The position numbers and the translations under genes were made by a program. The notes under the pieces are model-generated. The model saw nothing but the letters and a program-made list of their open reading frames with translations, was not told the origin of the DNA and made no database searches. Of a stretch of 39,247 nucleotides of DNA, positions 26,676-34,775 are shown in pieces; the first letter of the stretch is position 1; each line of letters begins with the position of its first letter. The stretch lies in the IMG/VR virus record IMGVR_UViG_3300042895_001352, positions 1 to 39,247 of that record; one strand, 5' to 3'. This DNA is from a virus.

Positions 26676-28712
26676 TCATTTTTTTCTTTTTGCTGGTTTT
26701 TTTACTTTAACCTCAGTTTTTTTATCCGTTTCATTATATGACAAGATAAATTTAGACCCCTTCTCTGGATTATCCGATAATATTTTTTCAGTTACCGAAT
26801 CATCCACCCATTTTTGAATTGTCCTTTTTAATATTCTCGCTCCGAACCTTGTATCGGTACCAACAGAAATGATGTGTTTTTTCAAACTCTCGTCCACCTC
26901 CAAATCAAACTCAATACTTTCAATTCTTTTATATACCTTTTCAAGTTCCAAGTCAACTATTTTTAATAAATCAGTTTCACTAAGGTCTTTAAAATAAATA
27001 ATCTCATCGAAACGATTTATAAATTCAGGTGCAAACTTTTTAAATAATTCTTTCTCTAAAACCGATTTTATCTCCTCCTCTCTTTTTTCAATTTTGGATC
27101 CCGTTGAAAACCCAACCCCTGTACCAAAATCCTGAACAATTTTTGTTCCGATATTAGATGTCATCAAAATAATACAGTTTTTAAAGTTGATCTTTCTTCC
27201 GTGACCATCAGTTAAAAACCCTTCATCTAACATTTGTAAAAATATGTTAAAAATTTCAGGGTGAGCTTTCTCAATCTCATCTAATAAAATAACCGAATAT
27301 GGTTTGTTTTTAATCTTATTTAAAAACGGAGAACCATCTTCATACCCAACATAACCTGGTGACGTTCCCGTTAATTTTGATGTTGCAATTTTATCTGAGA
27401 ACTCACTCATATCCAATCTGATTAACGAATCTTCAGAATTAAACATATGTTTTGCAAGTTGTTTTGCCAACTCCGTTTTACCGACACCCGAATTACCAAT
27501 TAATAATCCACTGAATATTGGTTTTTTTGGATCGTTTAATCCCACTTTATTTCTTTGGATTGCTCTTGATATTTTTGCAACCGCATCTTCTTGTCCGATA
27601 ACCTTTGTTGATAGTGTTTCTTTTAGGGTTCTTAATTGTTCTGTCTCATCGGTCGACACTTTGCTAACCGGAATCTTTGTCATTAAGGTTACGACATCAT
27701 ACACAACGTCTTCAGTCACTTCTCTTTTAAATAGGTTTCTATTTTTTTCAAACTCAGATTTTTCTCTTTCTAAGTCTGATATGATCTTTCTTTCTTTATC
27801 TCGTAAATTTGCCGCTTCCTCATATTTCTGGCTGTTGATAACCCTAACCTTTTCTTCTTTTATTTCATTGGCTTGTCGTTTTAAGTCCTCAATAATTTCA
27901 GGTAATTTAATTTCAACCTGAGATCTCGCCCCAACCTCATCAATAATATCAAACGCCTTATCAGGAAACTCTCTATCTGTAATATATCTATCAGCCAGTT
28001 CAACACATAATCTTAATATGTCGTCGCTATATGTGACTTTATGATGATCTTCATATCTGTTTTTTGAATTTTGGAGTATCATTAACGTCTCTTCTTTCGT
28101 TGATGGGTCAACCATTACCTTTTGGAACCTTCTTTCCAATGCTCCGTCCTTTTCAATGTTTTTTCTGTATTCCTCTAATGTGGTTGCTCCGATACATTGT
28201 AACTCACCTCTTGAAAGTGCCGGTTTAAATATGTTGGAAGCATCCATTGATCCTGATGAATTACCAGCACCAATCATTGTGTGGATTTCATCAATAAAAA
28301 TAATGATATCAGGATTTGCATATAATTCTTCAATGATAACCTTCATTCTTTCTTCAAATTGACCACGATATTTTGTTCCTGCAACAATTGATGTCATATC
28401 CAAAGAAACAATTCTTTTTCCTGATAAGTTTTGAGGACAATCCCCCTCAAATATTTTTTTGGCCAAACCTTCAACAATTGCAGTTTTACCACAACCAGGT
28501 TCACCTAATATAATAGGGTTATTTTTCTTTCTTCTTGAAAGTATTTGTGCAATCCTATTAATTTCGTTTTCTCTACCAACAACAGGATCCAATTTACCTT
28601 CCTCAGCCAATTTAATAAGGTCTCTTGAAAAGTTATCTAATACCGGAGTTTTTGTTTTGGTTTCCGCGTTTTTATTTTTAGATTTGTCTGATTCGTCGTA
28701 AGATTCAATCAT
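26676..28712 (-). CDS. ClpC/ClpA-like two-domain AAA+ unfoldase lacking the N-domain
   Basis: 678 aa. After a charged disordered tail of about 25 residues it enters the first AAA+ domain: LDPVVGRE, Walker A GEPGCGKT (70-77), Walker B IIIFIDEIH near 140, and Arg finger ALERRF. A short middle region has a UVR-like motif (YEEAANLRDKERKI), as in ClpC, not the long ClpB coiled coil. The second AAA+ domain has Walker A GNSGVGKT near 410, Walker B VILLDEIEKAHPEI, APEFINR and sensor-2 RFGARILKR. A GVGFS loop near 532 sits where ClpC carries its VGF ClpP-docking tripeptide. The roughly 140-residue Clp N-domain used for adaptors is absent. It likely unfolds substrates for the host ClpP with altered selectivity. 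It ends in a Lys-rich tail and TGA. Confidence 0.88.
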   Translation of the reverse strand: MIESYDESDKSKNKNAETKTKTPVLDNFSRDLIKLAEEGKLDPVVGRENEINRIAQILSRRKKNNPIILGEPGCGKTAIVEGLAKKIFEGDCPQNLSGKRIVSLDMTSIVAGTKYRGQFEERMKVIIEELYANPDIIIFIDEIHTMIGAGNSSGSMDASNIFKPALSRGELQCIGATTLEEYRKNIEKDGALERRFQKVMVDPSTKEETLMILQNSKNRYEDHHKVTYSDDILRLCVELADRYITDREFPDKAFDIIDEVGARSQVEIKLPEIIEDLKRQANEIKEEKVRVINSQKYEEAANLRDKERKIISDLEREKSEFEKNRNLFKREVTEDVVYDVVTLMTKIPVSKVSTDETEQLRTLKETLSTKVIGQEDAVAKISRAIQRNKVGLNDPKKPIFSGLLIGNSGVGKTELAKQLAKHMFNSEDSLIRLDMSEFSDKIATSKLTGTSPGYVGYEDGSPFLNKIKNKPYSVILLDEIEKAHPEIFNIFLQMLDEGFLTDGHGRKINFKNCIILMTSNIGTKIVQDFGTGVGFSTGSKIEKREEEIKSVLEKELFKKFAPEFINRFDEIIYFKDLSETDLLKIVDLELEKVYKRIESIEFDLEVDESLKKHIISVGTDTRFGARILKRTIQKWVDDSVTEKILSDNPEKGSKFILSYNETDKKTEVKVKKPAKRKK

Positions 28713-28785
28713 AATACGTTTTTTAATATTTTTATTTGGTTAAAAGTTAAATGAATTCATTATAATAATCAATGTTTTTTTATAA

Positions 28786-28823
28786 TTGTCATAGTGTCAG
28801 TTTAATACTGACATTTTGTCATA
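28786..28823. promoter_or_regulatory. Possible operator in divergent promoter region
   Basis: A perfect 7-bp inverted repeat, TGTCAGT-TTAAT-ACTGACA (28795-28813), flanked by direct repeats TTGTCATA at 28786-28793 and 28816-28823. It lies in the 175-base gap between the ClpC-like gene and the divergent UVR-motif gene, so a repressor bound here could control both. No run of T makes it a convincing terminator. Confidence 0.4.
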
Positions 28824-28827
28824 CTTT

Positions 28828-28835
28828 TATATTTG
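28828..28835 (+). promoter_or_regulatory. TATATTTG box before UVR-motif gene
   Basis: Matches TAnnTTTG, 52 bases before the ATG at 28888 and 4 bases after the TTGTCATA repeat. No -33 TTG at 19-21 bases was found. Confidence 0.35.
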
Positions 28836-28887
28836 GCATTTTATTGGTGAATAAATAATCAAAATAAACTTATAAACAATAAAAATT

Positions 28888-29253
28888 ATGTTATTTAGAA
28901 ACTTTTACAACTTAAACCGTCTATTTAAAGACTTAGAACTATCTCAGTCAGAAACTGATGATGGGGAGTGGGAAAGAAAAACGTATGTATCAGACACCGG
29001 TCTATTTTCGTATTCATACGTAATAAGAAAACCAAAACAAATGGATGAGGTATCATCATTAAAAAAAGAATTAGATAAACGTATTGAGGAACAAGATTTT
29101 GAAGGGGCGGTTGAGATAAGGGACAAAATAAAAAGTTTGGAAAAAAACAAAGAGAAAATAAGTAACCTTAAAAAACAATTGGACGAATCAATTAAACTCC
29201 AAGACTTTGAGAGGTCAATAGAATTAAGAAACAAGATCGACTCCCTAAAATAA
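28888..29253 (+). CDS. Small protein with two UVR motifs
   Basis: 121 aa. Residues 1-55 contain a Tyr/Lys-rich N-terminal part (YVSDTGLFSYSYVIRKPKQ). Then two helical UVR hairpins follow: LDKRIEEQDFEGAVEIRDKI and LDESIKLQDFERSIELRNKI, matching the E.QdfE.A.elRDkI pattern of UvrB, UvrC, ClpC and McsA. In Gram-positive bacteria McsA, with a UVR motif, works with ClpC. The divergent ClpC-like gene has its own UVR-type middle segment, so an adaptor or regulator of that unfoldase is a reasonable idea. A role in DNA repair is the alternative, although no Uvr enzyme is nearby. A terminator follows 5 bases after the stop. Confidence 0.75.
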   Translation: MLFRNFYNLNRLFKDLELSQSETDDGEWERKTYVSDTGLFSYSYVIRKPKQMDEVSSLKKELDKRIEEQDFEGAVEIRDKIKSLEKNKEKISNLKKQLDESIKLQDFERSIELRNKIDSLK

Positions 29254-29257
29254 GAAG

Positions 29258-29285
29258 AACCACCTGAAAGGGTGGTTTTTTTTTG
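29258..29285 (+). terminator. Intrinsic terminator after UVR gene
   Basis: AACCACC / GGTGGTT 7-bp stem with a TGAAAG loop, followed by eight T. Confidence 0.9.
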
Positions 29286-29310
29286 TTCTGTGTTTTTTTA
29301 AAAACCGACA

Positions 29311-29318
29311 TATTTACT
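29311..29318 (+). promoter_or_regulatory. TATTTACT variant before 29322 gene
   Basis: Two mismatches to TATTTATA, 3 bases before the ATG at 29322. Position and spacing fit the close-spaced group. Confidence 0.4.
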
Positions 29319-29321
29319 ATT

Positions 29322-29615
29322 ATGGAACCATTTAAATATTTTATGGAGGAATTAAACCTAATCGAAGATATTGAAGGAATATATTATAGAATAAGGTTAA
29401 TTTTTCAACGAGAGGGTTGGTCAGATGAGGACTTACAAAAACCGCCGTACTATCCACAAGACCTTATGAAGCTTTTCCATAAATTCTCAGATGAGAGAGA
29501 TTCTATTTTTAAAACTGTGCGTGACTATGGGTTTGATGTTGACAAGGTATCTTTAACCGACTATATTCATAATAAGTTAAAAACAATAGACGACATAACA
29601 CCATTAAAGAATTGA
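29322..29615 (+). CDS. Small protein of unknown function
   Basis: 97 aa from the ATG at 29322; an upstream in-frame start at 29283 lies in the terminator T-run and is rejected. The protein (MEPFKYFMEELNLIEDIEG, IYYRIRLIFQREGWSDEDL) appears all-helical and mildly acidic, with no Cys. It ends two bases before the ATG of the KTSC gene, so they form a two-gene unit. No family recognised. Confidence 0.65.
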   Translation: MEPFKYFMEELNLIEDIEGIYYRIRLIFQREGWSDEDLQKPPYYPQDLMKLFHKFSDERDSIFKTVRDYGFDVDKVSLTDYIHNKLKTIDDITPLKN

Positions 29616-29617
29616 TT

Positions 29618-29866
29618 ATGGCAATTAAAAAAACAACAATCGAAGGGACTATTATTACATGTGAAATAGAATCAAGTAATTTAGTAAAAACAATATATGA
29701 TTCAGAAACTAAAAAATTAGTTACGGAATTTAAAAACGGGGTTAAATATGAGTATGACGAGGTTCCTCATAACATATATGCACAATTCAGATTATCTGAA
29801 TCACAGGGTAAATTTTTTAATTCCAACATATCTAAAACATACAAATATAAAAAATTAGACAAATAA
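29618..29866 (+). CDS. KTSC-domain protein
   Basis: 82 aa from the ATG at 29618, preferred over the TTG at 29612 that overlaps the previous gene. The pattern YDSETKKLVTEFKNGVKYEY, VPHNIYAQFRLSESQGKFFN and a final TYKYKKL fits the KTSC domain (YD...L.V.F..G..Y.Y..V....Y..F..a.S.G.ffN..I...Y). KTSC domains are small beta folds found alone or fused to lysyl-tRNA synthetase or nucleases, and their biochemistry is not well established. In the last motif the usual KTSC signature is changed to SNISKTYKY. Confidence 0.75.
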   Translation: MAIKKTTIEGTIITCEIESSNLVKTIYDSETKKLVTEFKNGVKYEYDEVPHNIYAQFRLSESQGKFFNSNISKTYKYKKLDK

Positions 29867-29877
29867 TTCTTACGCCA

Positions 29878-29885
29878 TATTTATA
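29878..29885 (+). promoter_or_regulatory. TATTTATA motif before nucleotidyltransferase gene
   Basis: Exact TATTTATA, 3 bases before the ATG at 29889. Confidence 0.6.
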
Positions 29886-29888
29886 TAC

Positions 29889-30638
29889 ATGGCAAATACT
29901 GAAAAAATTATTAATAGTTTTTATCTACAAGAGGAATTTAATCCAGATGTTTGGGATAACTCAAACGATCCAAATACCGTAAAACTTAAACCCATAATAA
30001 AAGAACGACTATTGAAGGTCGCAAATCTTTTTATTGAATTTTTGGACACTGAACTATTCGTTCAAGATGTTATTTTTGTTGGTTCTTTAGTGGGATACAA
30101 TTGGAGTGAGTTTTCGGATTTTGATATTCACATTGTGATAGATATAAATGAATCCGAAAATCGTGAAATGTCCGAAGAATTATTTAGACTAAAAAAAACC
30201 GTTTTTAATGCTGCCCATAATATTATGATTAAAGGTTACGAGACCGAATTGTATGTGCAGGACTCTAACGAAAAAAACGAAAGTCAAGGAGTATATTCTT
30301 TAATTTACGATAAATGGTTAAAGAAACCAAAAAAAGAAGATTTCAAAATAGATGAAAAAAAATTAAAATCCAAAGCAGAACAATGGATGGATATTATTGA
30401 TGGTGTTTTAGAAAATGCTGAAGATGAGGACATTGAGGACGCGGTTAAATTGGTTAAAAAATATAGAGAAAAACTTCGTAAATATAGAACCTGTGGATTA
30501 AGAAAAGAAGGGGAATATTCCTATGAAAATTTGGTGTTTAAATTTTTAAGGAGAAACGGATATATCACTAAACTTGAAAACTTTAAAAATGCGTTTGTAG
30601 ATAAAAAATTATCTTTAGAACAAGAAAATAACGAATAA
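29889..30638 (+). CDS. Predicted nucleotidyltransferase (pol beta superfamily)
   Basis: 249 aa. The key motif is FVGSLVGYNWSEFSDFDIHI: Gly65-Ser66, then Asp77 and Asp79, the metal-binding pair of the DNA polymerase beta superfamily. A following strand (YETELYVQD) may supply the third acidic residue. The C-terminal 100 residues are helical and charged, ending in a Lys/Glu-rich tail. Members include minimal nucleotidyltransferases of toxin-antitoxin systems, antibiotic-modifying enzymes and tRNA or protein nucleotidylases; the sequence does not tell which. Similar single genes occur in many large phages. No partner antitoxin (HEPN) gene is adjacent. Confidence 0.7.
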   Translation: MANTEKIINSFYLQEEFNPDVWDNSNDPNTVKLKPIIKERLLKVANLFIEFLDTELFVQDVIFVGSLVGYNWSEFSDFDIHIVIDINESENREMSEELFRLKKTVFNAAHNIMIKGYETELYVQDSNEKNESQGVYSLIYDKWLKKPKKEDFKIDEKKLKSKAEQWMDIIDGVLENAEDEDIEDAVKLVKKYREKLRKYRTCGLRKEGEYSYENLVFKFLRRNGYITKLENFKNAFVDKKLSLEQENNE

Positions 30639-30662
30639 AAAATAAATTCTTAAATAACGATA

Positions 30663-30670
30663 TATTTATA
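30663..30670 (+). promoter_or_regulatory. TATTTATA motif upstream of head operon
   Basis: Exact TATTTATA, 52 bases before the ATG at 30723, so this transcript would have an unusually long leader (about 45 bases) for this window. It may drive 30723 through the portal gene. Confidence 0.55.
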
Positions 30671-30722
30671 TGTAGGCATTAGCCTTAATTTTTATATCAA
30701 TAAAAAAAATAATAAGTAAAAC

Positions 30723-31979
30723 ATGGCAGATTTAAGACCTTTAGGTAGTGAGAAATTGGAGGGTATCGATAAAATAAAGCGTATTATGGAAATCGCACGA
30801 TACAACGAACCAACTACTTTTATTAGTGAGGAACAAAACACTTTAACATATAATATTAAATTATCCGATGGATATACATATGGAATTGTTAAAGAAAAAA
30901 ACGGATACATTATAAAAAAATCAATTAATGAATCACCGATGGAATACATCGACAATATGAAAGGTAGAAAATATTATCGTTCACAATCAGAAGCATTAAA
31001 AAGATTAAACCTTACGGCAAAAGAAATTAATAGAGTTAGTGATTACTCAGAAAATATTCCTTTAATAGGGGAACAAAAAAAATTCGTATTAAAAACGAAA
31101 AGTCCTGAAGGACCAACCCCTGATGTGGATGCGGCACCACCCGCACCAGCACCAGAAGCACCACCAACACCTGAACCCGCAATGGCAGCAGAACCCGCAA
31201 TGGCAGCAGAACCCGCGGTAGGAGCGGAACCTGAAATGGGAATGGAACCTGCGGTAGGAGCGGAACCTGAAATGGGAATGGAAGAACCAGCAATGGGTGC
31301 AGAACCAGAGATGGAAGACCCTGAAATGGGTATGGAAGATGACGAAGATATGTCAGGACCTGTCGGATTAAAAACAATACAAAAACTAACAGGTAGGTTA
31401 AGTCAAAAAATCAGATCGTTTGATAAAGATAACGGTTTAGATTCTCAAGATATTAAATACGTCGTAAATTCAATTTTATCGGCAATTGATTTAACCAAAT
31501 TAGACGATGAGGATAGAGACGATATTTTAGATAAATTAGAAGATTACGAAGCGTACGGTGAAGAAGGTGAGGGTGAATTAGATTTATCAGGAGAAGATAT
31601 GGATGCAGAGCCTGAAATGGGTATGGAAGAACCAGTAATGGGTGGTGAACCAGGAATGGGAGAACCTGAAGGGGTTGAAATCCCACCTATGGCAGAATCA
31701 AAAGTAGAGAGAATACTTAGAGGGTATTTTAAAATATCTGAAAATGAAAAACCATTATTAGAAGAAAAAAGAAAAAAAGACTTTTTAAAAAGTAAAATGA
31801 CTCAAATTAAAGTTAAGAATGAAATCAAACAATTAAGTGAGTCAAAAATACAAATGGAAGTTAGTTTAGAATTAATGAATGAAAACGCTAAATTTTTAGG
31901 TAAAACAAATAAAGAAAATTTAGTATTTGTTAAAAACGGTAAACAATTTAAAGTAACACCAAGAGGAAGAGTTATATGA
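30723..31979 (+). CDS. Acidic, repeat-rich head-associated protein (possible scaffold/core)
   Basis: 418 aa. The N-terminus has a leader-like helix (KLEGIDKIKRIMEIARY) and FISE at 33-36. Residues about 37-125 form a small folded region (TYNIKLSDGYTYGIVKEK, YYRSQSEALKRL). Residues about 135-215 are low complexity: Pro/Ala, then repeats of EPAMAAEP, AVGAEPEMGM and similar. A helical acidic region (KLTGRLSQKIRSFDKDNG, DDEDRDDILDKLEDYEAYG) is followed by a second Met/Glu/Gly tract. The C-terminal 100 residues are basic and helical, ending VTPRGRVI. Acidity, leader and position before terminase and portal suggest a prohead core or scaffold component, though T4 places its scaffold gene after the portal. 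Not certain. Confidence 0.6.
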   Translation: MADLRPLGSEKLEGIDKIKRIMEIARYNEPTTFISEEQNTLTYNIKLSDGYTYGIVKEKNGYIIKKSINESPMEYIDNMKGRKYYRSQSEALKRLNLTAKEINRVSDYSENIPLIGEQKKFVLKTKSPEGPTPDVDAAPPAPAPEAPPTPEPAMAAEPAMAAEPAVGAEPEMGMEPAVGAEPEMGMEEPAMGAEPEMEDPEMGMEDDEDMSGPVGLKTIQKLTGRLSQKIRSFDKDNGLDSQDIKYVVNSILSAIDLTKLDDEDRDDILDKLEDYEAYGEEGEGELDLSGEDMDAEPEMGMEEPVMGGEPGMGEPEGVEIPPMAESKVERILRGYFKISENEKPLLEEKRKKDFLKSKMTQIKVKNEIKQLSESKIQMEVSLELMNENAKFLGKTNKENLVFVKNGKQFKVTPRGRVI

Positions 31980-32395
31980 ATTTAGTATATGTAAATGAAT
32001 TAGGACCAAACTATAAAGGTGATAACATATATGAGTTTATCTTTTCAGATTTGGATGATGTTTGGGGTGATGAGTGGGATGCTGAACCAGCATCAGGAAA
32101 ACCATCTCCACCCGATGTTAATTACATAAAAAAAGTTGGGGTATTAAAAAACTCAGAAATCAATTTAAATTTAATACAAAATTCAGATTTCTTTGGTATG
32201 TACGACTCAATCGATGGTGTTATAGCTTTGGCTTGGGAAAGTTCAGATAGTGATGATATATTAATACACAAAAGAAAACGATTAGTTTTTCAATATGGTG
32301 AAAGTGAGGAAAGTGTTGAAAACAAAATATATGAAAGAGATATCGTATTAAAATGGGAAAAAAATTTAGTGCAAGATGAGAAATATGAATCCTAA
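31976..32395 (+). CDS. Conserved-looking head-module protein of unknown function
   Basis: 139 aa, overlapping the previous gene by 4 bases (ATGA). The sequence (MNLVYVNELGPNYKGDNIYE, FIFSDLDDVWGDEWDAEPAS) continues with a beta-rich part and ends IYERDIVLKWEKN. It is acidic, has no Cys and no membrane segment. Its place between a scaffold-like gene and the terminase suggests a packaging or head-completion role, but I recognise no characterised family. Confidence 0.7.
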   Translation: MNLVYVNELGPNYKGDNIYEFIFSDLDDVWGDEWDAEPASGKPSPPDVNYIKKVGVLKNSEINLNLIQNSDFFGMYDSIDGVIALAWESSDSDDILIHKRKRLVFQYGESEESVENKIYERDIVLKWEKNLVQDEKYES

Positions 32396-32954
32396 AATAG
32401 TTAAACTACTTAATAAAGGGTTATCTATACATACCCTTGAGAGACTGTCTGAAGAACAGTTAAATGTTTTATATGCAAGGGTTTTGAATGAGCAAGCACC
32501 TCCAAACGAGGTAAAAAAAGTAACATCAACACAAACTACCGTTCCGCCGAATGGTTCTGCAAATGTACCTACAGGTGCGAAGGTAGAAAATAAAGGAGGG
32601 AAAACAATTATTACAACTACAGAAACCGAACTAGGTGAAGAAGAAAAAGAAATTGAAGAAAAATCAGTATCTAAACAACAACAAAAACTTATGGGTTTAG
32701 CACTTTCTGTTAAAAGGGGAGATACAGCAAAAACTAAAGTTTCTAAAAAAGTAAAAGACATGTCTAAAAGTATGTCAAAAAAAGATTTAGAAGATTTTGC
32801 GTCAACAAAACACAAAGGTTTACCTAAAAAAAAGGAAACAAAAGAAAATGAAGACGTTAAGAATCTTGAGGAAAGTATAATGAGGTTAGTTGAAAAACAT
32901 CTTTATCCTGAAGTAACAAAAAAAGATTTACTAAATATAGTAAATAAAAGATAA
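32376..32954 (+). CDS. Lys/Glu-rich small protein of unknown function
   Basis: 192 aa if started at 32376; the ATG at 32385 is equally possible. It overlaps the end of the preceding gene. The N-terminal helix (NPKIVKLLNKGLSIHTLERL) ends in SEEQLNVLYARVLNEQAPPN, followed by a Thr/Pro/Asn-rich linker and a Lys/Glu-rich helical C-terminus with KMSKSMSKKDLEDFASTKHK-like sequence. Nine bases separate it from the terminase gene. Small terminase subunits often sit here and are helical, but no clear helix-turn-helix was identified, so this is only a possibility. Confidence 0.65.
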   Translation: MRNMNPKIVKLLNKGLSIHTLERLSEEQLNVLYARVLNEQAPPNEVKKVTSTQTTVPPNGSANVPTGAKVENKGGKTIITTTETELGEEEKEIEEKSVSKQQQKLMGLALSVKRGDTAKTKVSKKVKDMSKSMSKKDLEDFASTKHKGLPKKKETKENEDVKNLEESIMRLVEKHLYPEVTKKDLLNIVNKR

Positions 32955-32963
32955 AACTAATGA

Positions 32964-34739
32964 ATGTCGTTAACAAAGGAACAAGCCTTATTGGAATATG
33001 CGAAGTGTATAAATGATACTCCATACGCACTAAAAACCTATTTACAAACTTACGACAACACACAATCGCAATACGTACCCTTAGAGTTATTTAATGATCA
33101 AGTTACCTTGGTTAAGGATTACGATACTTGTGAGGAAAATATCGCATTAAAATATCGACAAGCCGGAGTATCTACAGTAACATCCGCTTGGGCATCAAAA
33201 AGATTGGTTTTTGCCAACAAAAAGAAACCTGAAAAAATTCTAATTATTGCAAATAAAATGGATACTGCCGTTGAGATGGCAAATAAAGTCCGAGCGTTTG
33301 TTGACCAATGGCCAAAATGGTTAGGGGTTGGTTTCTCCAATGAGAAGAACGCACAAAGACATTTTAAATTAACCAACGGATGTGAGGTTAAAGCGGTTGC
33401 AACGTCAAAGGATGCCTTGCGTGGTTATACACCAACAATATTAATTTTTGATGAGGCTGCATACATCAACGCAGATGAGGATTTTTGGTCTGCTTGTATG
33501 GCTTCCCTATCTACAGGTGGTAAAGTGATTGTAATATCAACACCAAATGGTTTTGATCCAATATACTATTCAATCTACAGTCAAGCGGTTAAAGGTATAA
33601 ATGATTTTAAAATTACTGAAATGTATTGGTTTAGGGATCCAAGATATTCAAAAGATTTAAAACTCATCAAATGTAATGATATCGTACACTATATGTTGAA
33701 TCGGGCAGATTATAAAGACGAGGAAATAACATTAGATTATTCAAACATAAAAGTCTCCGATAGAGACTTTGAGGAAATAAAACAAAAAGTAGAATCGGGA
33801 TATAAAGCGTATAGCTCTTGGTTTGAGTCTATGTCCAAAAAATTAAAATTTGATAAAAGAAGGATATCACAAGAGTTAGAATGTAACTTTTTAGGATCGG
33901 GGGATAATGTGATTCCGTCTGAAACAATGAAATCTATTAAAGAAAAACACATTAGAGAACCTGAAAATAAATTTATGGGTGGTGCTCTATGGCAATGGAA
34001 AGAACCTGTACAAGGTCATCGTTATATTATGGGTGTTGACGTTTCTAGAGGTGATAGTGAGGATTTTAGTACAATATCGGTTATTGATTTTGATGAGAGA
34101 GAACAAGTTTTAGAATATATAGGGAAAGTTCCTCCAGACATATTGGCGGAAATCGCATTCAAGTGGGGGAACTCCTACAACGCATTTATAGTTACCGATA
34201 TCACTGGTGGTATGGGTGTATCAACCTCTAGAAAACTACAAGAACTCGGTTATAAGAGTTTATATGTTGATGGTGTTAATCCAGCAGACAAATGGAAATG
34301 GGATCCAAAAACTCAAGATAAAATACCGGGAATAAACTTTAACTCAAAACGGGTATTAATTGTTCAAGCGTTTGAGGAAGCATTAAGGTTTGATTTTTCA
34401 TTAAAATCACAAAGACTATTTAACGAATTAAACACTTTTGTTTATGTAAATGGAAGACCCGATCATCAAAAAGGTCAACATGATGACTTAATTATGGCGA
34501 TGGCTATTGCGATATATGTTGGTGAATCGTCGTTTGCACAGTTAGAAAAAGTGACAGAACAGACTAAAGCAATGTTGGATTCTTGGACTACAGATAAGAA
34601 TACATTTGCGGATTCATCTATGAATTTTAATCCGGGAATACCAGCATCAACATATGGAAATAACGGTTATCAAAGAAATACGGTGACTAAAAGTGATTAT
34701 GAAAAGTATTTATGGTTATTCGGGAATGGTAGAGTTTAA
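32964..34739 (+). CDS. Terminase large subunit
   Basis: 591 aa, T4 gp17 type. It packs DNA into the prohead using ATP and cuts the concatemer. The N-terminal ATPase has a variant Walker A (KYRQAGVSTVT, residues about 62-72), Walker B with catalytic Glu (ILIFDEAAYI, about 161-170), and motif III (VISTPNGFDP). The C-terminal RNase H-like nuclease has GVDVSRGDSEDFSTI near 357, FIVTDITGGMG and QHDDLIMAMAIA near 505, giving the usual acidic cluster. The start is the ATG at 32964; an ATG at 32960 is in another frame and soon stops. It is followed 36 bases later by the portal gene, the classic order. Confidence 0.95.
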   Translation: MSLTKEQALLEYAKCINDTPYALKTYLQTYDNTQSQYVPLELFNDQVTLVKDYDTCEENIALKYRQAGVSTVTSAWASKRLVFANKKKPEKILIIANKMDTAVEMANKVRAFVDQWPKWLGVGFSNEKNAQRHFKLTNGCEVKAVATSKDALRGYTPTILIFDEAAYINADEDFWSACMASLSTGGKVIVISTPNGFDPIYYSIYSQAVKGINDFKITEMYWFRDPRYSKDLKLIKCNDIVHYMLNRADYKDEEITLDYSNIKVSDRDFEEIKQKVESGYKAYSSWFESMSKKLKFDKRRISQELECNFLGSGDNVIPSETMKSIKEKHIREPENKFMGGALWQWKEPVQGHRYIMGVDVSRGDSEDFSTISVIDFDEREQVLEYIGKVPPDILAEIAFKWGNSYNAFIVTDITGGMGVSTSRKLQELGYKSLYVDGVNPADKWKWDPKTQDKIPGINFNSKRVLIVQAFEEALRFDFSLKSQRLFNELNTFVYVNGRPDHQKGQHDDLIMAMAIAIYVGESSFAQLEKVTEQTKAMLDSWTTDKNTFADSSMNFNPGIPASTYGNNGYQRNTVTKSDYEKYLWLFGNGRV

Positions 34740-34775
34740 TTTACTATTTAAGGAACTACATTTAAAATAAAAAAT

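Noticed and set aside
28795-28813. Hairpin as a terminator
   Set aside because: No adequate T-run follows on either strand and no gene ends there; an operator is more likely.
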